DNA of 64,000 nt. Source: Syngnathus acus. Taxonomy: Eukaryota; Chordata; Actinopteri; Syngnathiformes; Syngnathidae. The stretch covers positions 8,363,553 to 8,427,552 of the forward strand of contig NC_051093.1 in the NCBI RefSeq assembly GCF_901709675.1, read 5' to 3'. Position 1 is the stretch's first letter, and each line of letters opens with the position of its first letter. Shown one piece after another: positions 52,051-62,422 of the stretch. The notes under the pieces are model-generated. The model did no database searches, was not told the origin of the DNA, and was given only the letters and a program-made list of their open reading frames with translations. Made by a program: the position numbers and the translations under genes.

Positions 52051-52065
52051 TCTTGGTTCCTCTGA
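52051..52065 (+). CDS. nfix: nfix terminal coding exon (SWFL + stop)
   Basis: After the acceptor ctctctttttcag the exon opens TCT TGG TTC CTC TGA, giving Ser-Trp-Phe-Leu-stop. This SWFL/SWYLG-type ending follows NIPQQTQ in NFI proteins, confirming the C-terminus. The same exon continues into the long 3'UTR. Confidence 0.95.
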   Translation, partial: SWFL

Positions 52066-55000
52066 CAAGATCTGTGTGAAAACCAGCAACTTTAATTCTT
52101 TCTTCACAATCAGAAATAGATCATTATCCTACAATCAACACAGCGACTGGCCATTACATCGTATCTCACACGCAAAAAAAGGCAAAACCCAACGAAGCAC
52201 CGCAGGAAAATTCATCAGGATTTAGAGGAACTCTGGGCCCGTACGGGGCAAAGATGACGAGATGGACAAGAGGACGGCAGGACAGTGAAGGGTAAGGCGG
52301 CACAAGTAGTCTCCTGAAAAGAAAGGAATCAGCACAACATTGCAGCCATGCAGGACGATTCTGAAGATGAGAGTGGCGTCCACTTATTTGCAAGGATGCA
52401 TCAACCATTTAAACAAAACCCAGCGTGAAATACTCAATTATGTTTCTAGTGAAAGCTGCATTTCATACTCCACCGCAAAACCAGTCAAATTGTGTCTCTC
52501 TCGGAATGACCAGTGACTCTATCAAATCTCCCTTCCGCCCTCCTACTAACGAAAAAGACACTATGCCAAAACATAGCTTGAAGGCTTTGTACCTGACAAG
52601 CTAAATCAATTAACATGAATCCTATCGATGTGCACTATTTACCTACAAGGCACAAACTGGCCAATTCCGAGTTTTATTGTCAAGAAAAAAACAAAAAACA
52701 AGGCACAAGAAGCCGACACATTGTTACTCTGTGTTTCTCACATCTGCCCACACAAACAGAAAGTCCAATCAGAAAAAAAAAACGTGTGCCACAATATTTG
52801 TATACATTGAAAAACAAATCGTGTGGTATTTCTCGGAGGTGTGATGCCCAGTGAACTGTCACTACCTAATTGATTAGTAATCCAAACCAACACTGTCAAA
52901 TCAGTGCGCACCAATATAGATAGCAACTATCGGTTCCGCTCCCTTTTGCCCTCTTGTAATGTAGATGATTACTTTTGGTATCTCGTGCATGGTCTTTTTA
53001 TTTGAATTCCTTTTGGATTTGTACTATTTTGTAATTGTTTTGTATTTGAATGACAGCACCTTATAACTAAACACAATAGGACATGTCGTTTAAGCCTAGT
53101 GGTTAGCCCATGGTCACATTTTAAAAACAAAAGCATTTTTGGGAGACTTTTTGCTTTCTTTATAAGAGTTCGAAAAACAAAAAAAATATTGACGCGATTT
53201 ATGTTAATATGGTCAACATCAAGTTACAGCCCATTTAGCTCAGCAGAATTTTGGAGCAAAGAAAACTATCATCCTGGCCGAGAGCCTTCGACTAGCACCT
53301 GTGTAGCTTCGACCTAATCACGTTTGTGGAATCCATTCAAACATGAAGTGTGAAGATGGCAAACTGCCATGTTACCAGCAGGGAAATTGAAAACACACAC
53401 AAAAAAACGGAATTGTTTTGTAGAATGTCAGAGGCACAGACACGGATTTTGTCACCAGGCCAGTTGTTGCTTTCCACATTTGCAGTGCAGTATTATATGT
53501 CCATGCAAAAATTGACTCCCCCTCAAAAAAAAAAAAAATACAGTTGCTTTTTCCGGTGCCACACAAATGCACAGGGTTCATACAAAAAAAAAATCAAATA
53601 CCATTAAAAGGGTATTTTGATCAAAATGTGTAAACGTCATGACCAAACTGGATACAAAATTTTGGACTGATCAGTTAATACATTGTTAATAATTGAATTT
53701 ACAGAATGTTTAAAAACATTTTATAACCCCCCCAAAAAGTATATGAACCCTGAAAACATAATGGCAGCCACGTAGAAGGTTGTGACAATCAAAAAAAAAA
53801 AAAAAAACCTGAAACTTATTTGCGGAGGTCAACAAAAGTGCCACCAAAACTTTAGCTTGTACTATTTGGACCATGTTTGGCTGGTGGTGACACTCTCATA
53901 AGTGTTGGAGTAAGAGAAACGGAAGAGAAGGGAAAGGTTGCTGAAAATGGGAATGTTGCTCTTTTTCTGTCTCCCGAAAAAACGTTTACCTGTTGTTTAC
54001 ACTCCCAGACGGGCCGCTGCTCCAAGAGCGGAGGGAACCACACTGCGGAGCAAAATAAATATGTGACATATCGTTCTGTTTTCAGTCGCCATGTGCCCAC
54101 TTTTTATTTTTATTTTTAAGCTGATTTAAAAAACAAAAAAAGAAAAAAAAAATGGGATGCGCAAAATTTGTCTTTAGTTTAGGGAGGTGTCTCAAGTAAT
54201 ATCAGCCCTTGTATATTGTGAATTGGTAAGCCCTTATTGATCAAAAAAAGCACTAAAGCAATCACGCCAGCCAAACTTTTCTATCACTAATTAAAAAGCA
54301 GCGTTCACATGCGTCTTAAATGCTAACAAACACACATAACCTGCCCAACTGAACTCAAAGAGGGAAGTCTTAAATGTCGACAATCGGGCGAGGCCTTTAT
54401 GCTTGTAATCTTTTTTTTTTTTTATATATATAGTATATATATTCATGAACGTCATAATATTCCCAATGCTTCGTTTAGTCTCTGATGGACGTCCGAAAAG
54501 GTTCCACTGAAAGCACCCGACCTCACAAAATAACTGGACTGCCTGGCCATGTTCCTCACTGCAGGGAAGCGAGATAGTTGGCCAACCATCTCATAGAGAA
54601 CGAGTTCTGATGACTTCACGGTGGCTTCTGTCATTTCTTTTCTAATCTAAAGGAAGTGCCTCTGTATTCCCATTATGCAATTTGTCAAACATGAATTCAG
54701 GTTCTTTTTTCATAAATAAGCTATAGTGAATGGTGGAGAAAAAAAAAATCTATGTCAAGAGAGGGGAAAGAACAGTTCACTAGATAATCGCAAGCATCTT
54801 TATATATAATACACATATATATTTATAGATATATACTTTTGTTTTTATTTGCAATATAAGCTCAGTGGCAGTCTAGTTATTTTTTGAAGCATGGCAGTCA
54901 TAGGTTGCATCTCAGTAATGGCTGATTGGAGCTAAGTAGCAGCCTCACAATTGCACAAAATGGCAGGATAGGCAAGAAAATCGATGGCAAACACGATAAT

Positions 55001-57635
55001 AATATTAAAAAAGATGATGTAGATGAGTTAAAAAAAACACAAAAGATCAGCTTATGTTTTGATGTTTTCATTCTTGTTTTGATGGGAAGCATTGTTGTTG
55101 AAACTCAATGATGTGTGTTGATTGAGCCATGTGCAATGCCTTGGTAGAGGATTTGTGTGTTTGTTTGCGATTGTTTGAGGGTGTTGCAAAAGGAGGGAAA
55201 AAAATCTCTCTTTTCTTTCTGTTTTTCACTTGTTCTTTGTGTTTCAAGTCCATCTGCTCTGGGACTCTAAATATCAGAGTGGAGAGAAAAAAAAAATCCA
55301 ACTCTTTGTAAGTAAGGGGGGAATTGTTTTTATAATTTTCTTGTTTGTGCTCTTTTTTTTAAAAAAGAAAAAATTCATTTGTAATCATTTTGTTTTTAAC
55401 ATGTGGGAGGGCTGAAGGAACAATTTTGCAAACATTAGGTACATATTGCAATTAAAACTGGTGCTTTCTCACAAAGAGTATTACAGCCATGCAGAAAAGA
55501 AAAGAAAATACTAGAAAGGTAAATTCAAAGAATTATGTTAATAACCCCTGAAAAATTATAAACTTTATAATTGAAAAAAAATGTCCACTTTTATGACTCA
55601 AATATTTGAATATTATAACCATTAACAGCTATTCTACAATTTTATTCCATACAATTAAATGTTTCTGATTGAAACTTTGTTGTAATAAAAATACAGTTAT
55701 ATTCTCATGCAATTACCACATTTACCTCATCATTGTGATTTCTTTTTGATGTGGCCCTAATACTACTTTGTGCTTTCTAGACTAAAGTACCGTAAATCTA
55801 CTTTCGGCTTAATCCAACATAAGATGACAAAATTCTCACCAAAACAAATTTTCGGAAACATGCATTATTCTATTTGTCTTTTTGTATTTACGGGTGGGGG
55901 GTGTATTGTTTTTGAAAGAAAAAAAAAAGTTGTAACAAAAGGCATTTTTCCCCTCATGAACTTTTGACACCATATGGATTGTATCATCTCATATCCAATA
56001 TCCTAATATGGGACAAAGACAAGCTCTTCCCCATTTGGGAGATGCACAAAAAGACCATGAATGATGATTTGTTTTCTTGTCCGGCAAGAGTTAGTATGTT
56101 TTTGTTTTTTTTTTTGGTGTAAAAATTCCGTCGGAAATTTGCATTTGCTCCGAGTGGTGCTGTCACCCATTCAAGTGAACCCCGCCCCCTTTCCCCCCCA
56201 TCACCCACTTGTAAATGACTATAAATATTTGTTTGGTGAAGTAGTGTTCTAGACTCAGAGCATCTTAAAGGTTGTCCCTAAAAAAAGTGCCTTTTGTTCA
56301 CAGATTCCATCTTGTATACTCCTGAGATCCCATCTCAAAAGGAAAAAAAAAAAAAAGTCCCCTCCTTCATCCTTCTATATCCACTTGTTTCTCTTCTTCT
56401 CCTTTTTAAAGCAGTATACATTGTACTAAAGGAAATTGGTGTGATTTAGTTCCTGTTTTTATTGTTGAATAATTAAAAAAAAAGCAAAAAAAATGCAGAA
56501 AAACAGACAAAAAAAAAAAAAGAGCTTCTCTTTCCTCTGTATCTTGTCTTCTGTCTATCTTGGACACTGGAGTAGTCTGTAGCTGCCCCTCATCCTTTTT
56601 TTTTTTCTTTTTTCCCCTTTCTCCGAATGGTGGGGTTTAAAAAAAAAAAAAATACACCAGATTTTATTTTATTTTTGTTTGTTATTTTTTGTCTGAGCAG
56701 AATGCAGTTAGCTCACATGTTATTCTTGTCTGTATGCTTCACATTGTATTACCATACCCATCTTCTTCAGCTTCTCCATTCAACCGCTAACGTAAGTGAA
56801 CAAGTTACACCGGTGGGCTCTGGGCTGTGTTGAGGATGGAGGGGGGCTGTCGGGGGAGAGGGGGGGGTTACAGAAGTAGCAAGCAATCATATTTGGGTTT
56901 GAATGAGGGAGATGTGCTGTAGAACTGCTAGAAAAGGCAGATTAATTTGTAATCCGTGTTTGTGTCTATTTATTTTTTATAATCACATTTGGACTTATTG
57001 ATTTTTTTTTTATTATAATTCTTTTTCATTGCAACTGTATATCCTTGGCAGCACTAAAATGCTGCACTCAATTTTGCACCAAGTGGTTGAATGTAATCCA
57101 CTTTAAAACGAAAAAAAAATTCAAAAAAATAGAAATCATTTTGTTAGCACCTTATAAGAAAACCGGTTCCATGGTATTGAGGCTTAAAGGCTCATTTTAA
57201 GCACAATCAAAAAAGAAAAAAGAGGGAAATAAAAATCTCACACGCTGCCTCACAATATGGAGTCTCTAAATTAGCAGTGTGTTGCAAACCGAGAGACCAA
57301 AGTGGTGTGTACAGGCTTCGGCAAGAATAACAAATAGCACCTTGAAAACGTACCAGCAGCAGCAGTATTATCAAGCACCACAGTTGAGAAGCCATATTGG
57401 AGAGGGACAGGTTGCACAGGTCAGGGGGGGCGGGGGGCGGTTAGAGACACCCATCACCTAAACCACCCAGAGTGCTTCTTCTCCTCCACCCTTCAAAACA
57501 GTATCCCATCCTAAGACACACTTCCAAGAGCCCCTGGTGAAATGCATGTGTTAAAGTTTCTTTTCCATAATAATAATAAAAAACAGTTTGAAAAGAGCAA
57601 CACTTGATTGAATAAAAGGATGTTCTTAACTGTAC
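52066..57635 (+). other. nfix: nfix 3'UTR (about 5.6 kb, inferred)
   Basis: No acceptor or credible coding exon interrupts this stretch, and NFI genes are known for long 3'UTRs. It is AT-rich with many A/T runs. Internal AATAAA hexamers occur at 54054-54059 and 55684-55689, so shorter forms are possible. The distal end is set by the AATAAA at 57611. Transcript evidence is not available here. Confidence 0.6.
57611..57616 (+). promoter_or_regulatory. nfix: Probable distal nfix poly(A) signal
   Basis: AATAAA is followed about 20-40 nt later by a GT-rich tract (tgtgtttgtgtttgattttagg), a textbook cleavage/polyadenylation arrangement. The repeat block starts about 100 bp further on. Confidence 0.65.
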
Positions 57636-57881
57636 ATTGTGTTTGTGTTTGATTTTAGGGTTGGTGTTTGTTTTCATGCGTAGCATAAAAACAAAGGGGG
57701 ACTCAAGTCATATCACTTAACCCTAGTGAGACTCGAGTTGCTATTTTTACGTCTAGTTTGAAAAACTGCTTGTCTGTATACAGTAATGAGATCTTCGAAT
57801 TGTTACAAGGAAAAAAATATGAGTTTGAAACTCAATATCTGCTCGAGTCTTGCACATTAGTCCATATCATTTCAAAAAAAC

Positions 57882-57952
57882 GCACGAACCGGGACTCGAA
57901 CGTTGCCTATCGTGTACTCCAGACCAATATTATTTCTTTCGGCTATCTTGGC
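57882..57952 (-). repeat. B-box-containing repeat module, copy 1
   Basis: The reverse strand contains GTTCGAGTCCC, matching the RNA polymerase III B box (GGTTCGANTCC), about 50 nt after a GCCAAGATAGCCGAAAG start. The acceptor stem does not pair, so it is not a functional tRNA gene. Related modules lie at 58553-58625 and 60513-60582. Confidence 0.5.
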
Positions 57953-57965
57953 ACGTAACGCCTCC

Positions 57966-58255
57966 TGTGCCTACGTCACTTGGACACTCCATCGGGTGCC
58001 ACGGCCGCCCTCACCCCCACTTCCTGATTGGCTGATGGATCTGTGACGTCACTTGGACACGCTATTAGGTACACCGCCATTTTCAGCTGTACCTACGTCA
58101 CTTGGACGCTCCATCGGGTGCCACAGCCGCCCTCACCCCCACTTCCTGATTGGCTGTTGGATCTGTGACGTTGCTTGGACACTCCATTAGGTACACCGCC
58201 ATTTTCAGCTGTACCTACGTCACTTGGACACTCCATCGGGTGCCACAGCCGCCAG
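57966..58255 (+). repeat. 122-bp tandem repeat, about 2.4 copies
   Basis: The phrase 'cctacgtcacttggac' recurs at exact 122-bp spacing (57970, 58092, 58214). Each unit contains CTGATTGGCTG (inverted CCAAT box and TTGGC), GACGTCAC or a variant (CRE-like), and 'ctattaggtacaccgccatt'. A further partial copy and its inverted twin lie at 58690-58890. Confidence 0.92.
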
Positions 58256-58385
58256 ACTCAGACTCGAGTTGCTATTTTACGTCGTTTGAAAAACTGCTTC
58301 TGTATACAGTAATGAGATCTTCGAATTGTTGAAAGGAAAAAAATATTTAAGTTTGAAACTCAATGTATGCTACGTCAGCGACAAG

Positions 58386-58445
58386 TCTGGTCTTGTGGTT
58401 AAAGTTTTTGCCTCGAGTTTAACAGAACTGAGTTCAAATCTCACA
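58386..58445 (+). repeat. tRNA-like (SINE-head-like) module, copy A
   Basis: TGGTCTTGTGGTTAAAG resembles the A box of tRNA-Glu/Asp-type genes (TGGTCTAGTGGTTAGG, recalled). It is followed at the proper distance by GAGTTCAAATCTC, a B-box-like word. The stems are not well formed. A second copy lies at 60347-60405. Confidence 0.5.
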
Positions 58446-58470
58446 CGTCTTTGTGTAATATGTAAATGTT

Positions 58471-58525
58471 TTACAGAGCGGGGCTCTTTGCCTTGTATTC
58501 TGGAGAACCGAGTTCGAGTCTTGCA
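58471..58525 (+). repeat. Second + strand B-box module
   Basis: The module 'cagagcggggctctttgcct' to 'gaaccgagttcgagtcttgc' carries GAGTTCGAGTCTT, a B-box-like word. It repeats at 60429-60482 immediately after the corresponding A-box module there. Confidence 0.45.
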
Positions 58526-58552
58526 CATTAGTCCATATAATTTCAAAAAAAT

Positions 58553-58625
58553 TACACGTAGCGGGACTCGAACCTTGCCTCTTCGGTGCTCCAGACCAAT
58601 ATAATTCTATTAGGCCATAATAGCA
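58553..58625 (-). repeat. B-box-containing repeat module, copy 2
   Basis: The reverse strand contains GGTTCGAGTCCC, an exact B-box match. It lies in opposite orientation to the two + strand modules just upstream. Confidence 0.5.
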
Positions 58626-58719
58626 CAGGATTCATTTCCCCCGAATAAGCTTTGATCTGTGACGTGACTTGGACGCCGCCATTTTCAGCTGTACCCACGT
58701 CACTTGGACACTCCATCGG

Positions 58720-58890
58720 GTGCCACAGCCGCCCTCACCCGCACTTTCTGATTGGCTGTTTGATCTGCGACGTCACACGGACACTCCATTAGGTACACCG
58801 CCATTTTCAAGTGTACAACTGTGGAGTGTCCAAGTGACGTCACAGATCAAACAGCCAATCAGAAAGTGGGGGTGAGGGCGGGTGTGGCAC
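58720..58890. repeat. Inverted copy pair of the 122-bp repeat
   Basis: The left arm 'gtgccacagccgccctcacc' to 'gatctgcgacgtcac' (58720-58777) is mirrored by 'gtgacgtcacagatcaaaca' to 'ggtgtggcac' (about 58834-58890). The spacer between them is 'ctccattaggtacaccgcca' plus 'ttttcaagtgtacaactgtgg'. This forms a large cruciform-capable palindrome. Confidence 0.8.
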
Positions 58891-60306
58891 TTTTCACTTA
58901 AACCAGGGGTTTCGACCTCCAGTCCTCGAGGGGCCGCGTTCCAATATGTTTTCCAAGTGACCCTCGTTAAACACACCTGCGTGAAAAGTTTTAGCTCCTT
59001 TCACGTTCTGCAGGAGCTAAAACTTTTCACGCAGGTGCACTTAACGAGGGAATTTTGGAAAACATGTTGGAATGCGGCCCTGAGAACTAGAGCTTGACAA
59101 CCTGTGACCTTTAACCATGATATTTCCCTAATAAAGTGGCCTGTTATTAGGTACACTTGAAAATAGCGCTGTACCTAATGGAGTGTCCGTGTGATTCCCT
59201 CGTTAAGTGCACCTGCGTGAAAAGTTTTAGCTCCTGTGGAACGTGAAAGAAGCTAAAACTTTTCACGCAGGTGCGCTTAACGAGGGTCACTTGGAAAACA
59301 TGTTGGAACGCGGCCCCGAGAACTAGAGCTTGACAACCTGTGACCTTTGACCATGATATTTCCCTAATAAAGTGGCCTGTTATTAGGTACACTTGAAAAT
59401 GGCGGTGTACCTAATGGAGTGTCCGTGTGATTCCCTCGTTAAGTGCACCTGCGTGAAAAGTTTTAGCTCCTGCGGAACGTGAAAGGAGCTAAAACTTTTC
59501 ACGCAGGTGCGTTTAACGAGGGTCACTTGGAAAACATATTGGAACGCGGCCCCGAGGATTAGAGCTTGACACCTGTGACCTTTGACCATGATATTTCCCT
59601 AATAAAGTGGCCCGTTATTAGGTACACTTGAAAATGGCGGTGTACCTAATGGAGTGTCCGTGTGATTCCCTCGTTAAGTGCACCTGCGTGAAAAGTTTTA
59701 GCTCCTGCGGAACGTGAAAGGAGCTAAAACTTTTCACGCAGGTGCGTTTAACGAGGGTCACTTGGAAAACATATTGGAACGCGGCCCCGAGAACTAGAGC
59801 TTGACATCTGTGACCTTTGACCATGATATTTCCTTAGTAAAGTGGCCTGTTATTAGGTACACTTGAAAATGGCGCTGTACCTAATGGAGTGTCCGTGTGA
59901 TTCCCTCGTTAAGTGCACCTGCGTGAAAAGTTTTAGCTCCTGTGGAACGTGAAAGAAGCTAAAACTTTTCACGCAGGTGCGCTTAACGAGGGTCACTTGG
60001 AAAACATGTTGGAACGCGGCCCCGAGAACTAGAGCTTGACACCTGTGACCATTGACCATGATATTTCCCTAATAAAGTGGCGTGATATTAGGTACACTTG
60101 AAAATGGCGCTGTACCTAATGGAGTGTCCGTGTGATTCCCTCGTTAAGTGCACCTGCGTGAAAAGTTTTAGCTCCTGCGGAACGTGAAAGGAGCTAAAAC
60201 TTTTCACGCAGGTGCGTTTAACGAGGGTCACTTGGAAAACATATTGGAACGCGGCCCCTCGAGGACTGGAGGTCGACACCCCTGGTTTAAGTGAAAAGTG
60301 CCACAC
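58882..60306. repeat. Foldback array enclosed by ~171-bp inverted arms
   Basis: Left arm 58882-59052 and right arm 60135-60306 are near-identical reverse complements. Both include 'gtgtggcacttttcacttaa', a CAGGGGT start, 'cctccagtcctcgagg' and a full hairpin. hAT-like CAGGGGT...ACCCCTG ends sit inside the arms, but the flanks are inverted rather than direct repeats, so no target duplication is visible. Between the arms lie the 235-bp units. Confidence 0.88.
59191..60300 (+). repeat. 235/236-bp tandem array, five units each with a ~90-nt hairpin
   Basis: GTGATTCCCTCG starts at 59191, 59427, 59662, 59897 and 60132, spacings of 236, 235, 235 and 235. Each unit contains a foldback such as 59197-59286: CCCTCGTTAAG pairs with CTTAACGAGGG, and the inner arm CACCTGCGTGAAAAGTTTTA pairs with its exact complement. 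The loop is about 12-16 nt. Each of the first four units also carries 'cctaataaagtggc' or a near variant. Confidence 0.95.
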
Positions 60307-60346
60307 TTACAATGCCACACAATATCTATTGCGTCAGTGACAAGTC

Positions 60347-60582
60347 AATGGTCTTGTGGTTAAAGTTTTTGCTTTGAGTTCAGCAGAACTGAGTTCAAAT
60401 GTCACACGTTTTTGTGTGATATGTGTTTTACAGAGCAGGACTCTTTGCCTTGTATTCTGGAGAACCGAGTTCAAGTCTTGCACATTAGTCCATATAATTT
60501 CAAAAGATTACACCTAGCGGGACTTGAACCTTGCCTCTCTTGTACTCCAGACCAATGTTATTCCATGCAGCTACCTTGGCAC
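60347..60582. repeat. Second copy of the A-box, B-box and reverse B-box modules
   Basis: The same order seen at 58386-58625 recurs: a + strand A/B-box module (60347-60405), a + strand B-box module (60429-60482) and a - strand module with GGTTCAAGTCCC (60513-60582). The foldback array therefore lies between two copies of this module set. Confidence 0.6.
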
Positions 60583-60797
60583 ATAACTCCCTGTCCCCTA
60601 ATAGGCTATTTGATCTGTGACCTCACTTGGACACTCCATTAGGTACACCACCATTTTCAGGTATACCTAATAACAGGCCACTTCATTAATATCAATATCT
60701 GCTGCGTCAGTGACAAATCAAAACAAGGAACCTTGGCAAGGACGCTCTTGGTTCTATTTGAATTGAGCTTTCTCATTTACTGTAGGCACACCAGTTC

Positions 60798-62109
60798 AGT
60801 GAGTCAAACTGTCATTTATTTGTCACAGTACATTGACAGTGTAAAGACAACAGTTATAGCCATCTAAAATAATTACATCAATAATCATCTAGTGCAAAAA
60901 TGCTTAATTAAAGAAGTTGCTCAGCATCCCCCATCTTCCCCTCTGACTGATCACGAGGAGTGGAGCAGTATCATTGCTATGGTGTTCCCCAACGAAACAG
61001 CTTCTCCAGAGATACACTATGTTAAGGTAATTCATACAAGACAGATGGTATCTTACTGGATACACATTTCTGACACTAGTTCAAAAGATTGTATGAAACA
61101 TTCACGAAGATGGTCTGACACAGTTTTTAAACATAATTACTTGTGCATCTTTTGAAATGACACAAACTTCAATGTATGTGCTGTAAAGCTGTTAGAAATT
61201 AGGTGCTACATCGTTGTCAAAATCACCAGTTTTCCATGAATGACCTACTTAAGTTCATTAACTTTAGTCCAATTGATTTCATTTTGCACTGGTAGAATTT
61301 TCAAGCAAAGCATGAATATAAAAGAGCATTATTATCTTTCAAGGTTTATGGAAAAGATTGCAGTCTGTTCAGAGGTGAAAGGGCTTTCATGAATGGCCGC
61401 AATTATTGCATGAGTATAAAAAGTAATATTGGAAGAAAAAAAAAATCATGCAGGCACTAAATATTCGGAGACATTTTCATGGTCAATTTAAGGTTGGCAT
61501 TTGTTTGGGCTACATTTCAAGCAGAGTCATTCCTAGAAATAGCAAAATGACAGGCAGAATCATCACAAGGACATTTTAAATGGGACACTTGACATGCAGG
61601 GTGGCATTGTACTCATCACGAACACTGAATAGTAGTGTATCAAAATATGACAGTGTATTTTTGTCAAGGGTCTCCATAGGCCTTTTTCAAAGTACACTCA
61701 GCAGCACGGCCATTTTCATATTGGATTCCATCACATTAGAATACTGAAGCATCCAGTGGTTGAGAAGAGTCGGTTGATGAAGAGTGCTGCTGGTAAAGAA
61801 TGGTGTTGGACTTTTCATTTTCACTTCACCCACTGCTCTGCCAGTTTCCATCGATCCAAATTCATTTCGGCTGTCATTCCCACACATTTAGAGAATCATG
61901 ACAATGATTGGAAATACTGAATTAATTGACGGCTTGATGACATCACATGTACGGAGATATTGTTATCATTGTTGTGGCTTGGGTAAACTCGACTGACCTT
62001 GGCCTTTTTCAATAGTATGCTTTGTGCTTATCTCGTCATGGACATGAAGGGGGTGCCCCCCCCCTCCCCTTTCTATTCTGCATTCTGTCTTGGAATGTTG
62101 TTTTGTTTT
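60798..62109 (-). other. abat: abat 3'UTR (inferred)
   Basis: Unique AT-rich sequence follows the abat stop on the - strand. An AATAAA on the - strand (60820-60815) followed by a G/T-containing stretch is the first good candidate poly(A) site before the repeat block. No coding exon is evident in between. Confidence 0.45.
60815..60820 (-). promoter_or_regulatory. abat: Candidate abat poly(A) signal
   Basis: AATAAA on the - strand, followed by 'actggtgtgcc' as a possible downstream element. Confidence 0.45.
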
Positions 62110-62231
62110 TCATTTGATCTGGGCCAACACGTCGTTGAAGAGATTAAGGAACAAGTGGACGTGGTACTCCTTGAAGACCAATGCTGGACGGAAACGGATT
62201 GATCGATCTCCACACCCTCCCAGGAAGATAC
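62110..62231 (-). CDS. abat: abat terminal coding exon
   Basis: After the - strand acceptor tgttttatcaatag it completes a Gly and reads [20 protein letters not shown] then [19 protein letters not shown] and TGA (62112-62110). GGCGD-SIRFRP and HLFLN are hallmarks of the ABAT C-terminus. Confidence 0.95.
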
Positions 62232-62422
62232 CTATTGATAAAACACAGTAATGATGTCAGTATCCAAATAGTTTAATGGTTGCAGGATGTCTAGTGAAGA
62301 TCAAATAGATTAAAAAAATATGACCACAGAGCAAAAAAAAAAAATGTTGATATACTTGGCATTGTCCTTTTGTGTTCATCACGTTCAAAAATGACATACA
62401 TGAAACGCGACACATTGCATAC

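Larger units (their letters stand above)
57727..60720. repeat. Compound repeat block between nfix and abat
   Basis: Nearly 3 kb made almost entirely of sequence that recurs within the block. A ~115-bp opening segment (gactcgagttgctattt...) occurs at 57728 and again at 58258. The block also holds a 122-bp tandem repeat, repeated modules with tRNA-promoter-like boxes, and a 235-bp foldback array within inverted arms. The phrase 'ctaataaagtggcc / ttattaggtacac' in each unit is a repeat I recall as common in fish genomes. No protein coding is evident, and the short repeated open frames are products of the repeat. Confidence 0.9.

Noticed and set aside
57882-58625. Functional tRNA genes
   Set aside because: A/B-box words are present, but acceptor and T stems do not pair properly. 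Called tRNA-like repeat modules only.
59191-60300. Resemblance to a CRISPR array (regular repeats and spacers)
   Set aside because: Units are 235 bp, spacers are also repeated, and the host is a vertebrate. This is a satellite-like foldback array.
59147-60306. Repeated 68-81-codon open frames on the - strand, nearly identical between units
   Set aside because: They repeat because the DNA unit repeats, and they run across the hairpin arms. No evidence of coding such as codon-position bias is visible.
60892-61155. 87-codon + strand open frame downstream of the repeat block
   Set aside because: Lies in the probable abat 3'UTR on the opposite strand, with no domain or splice context.
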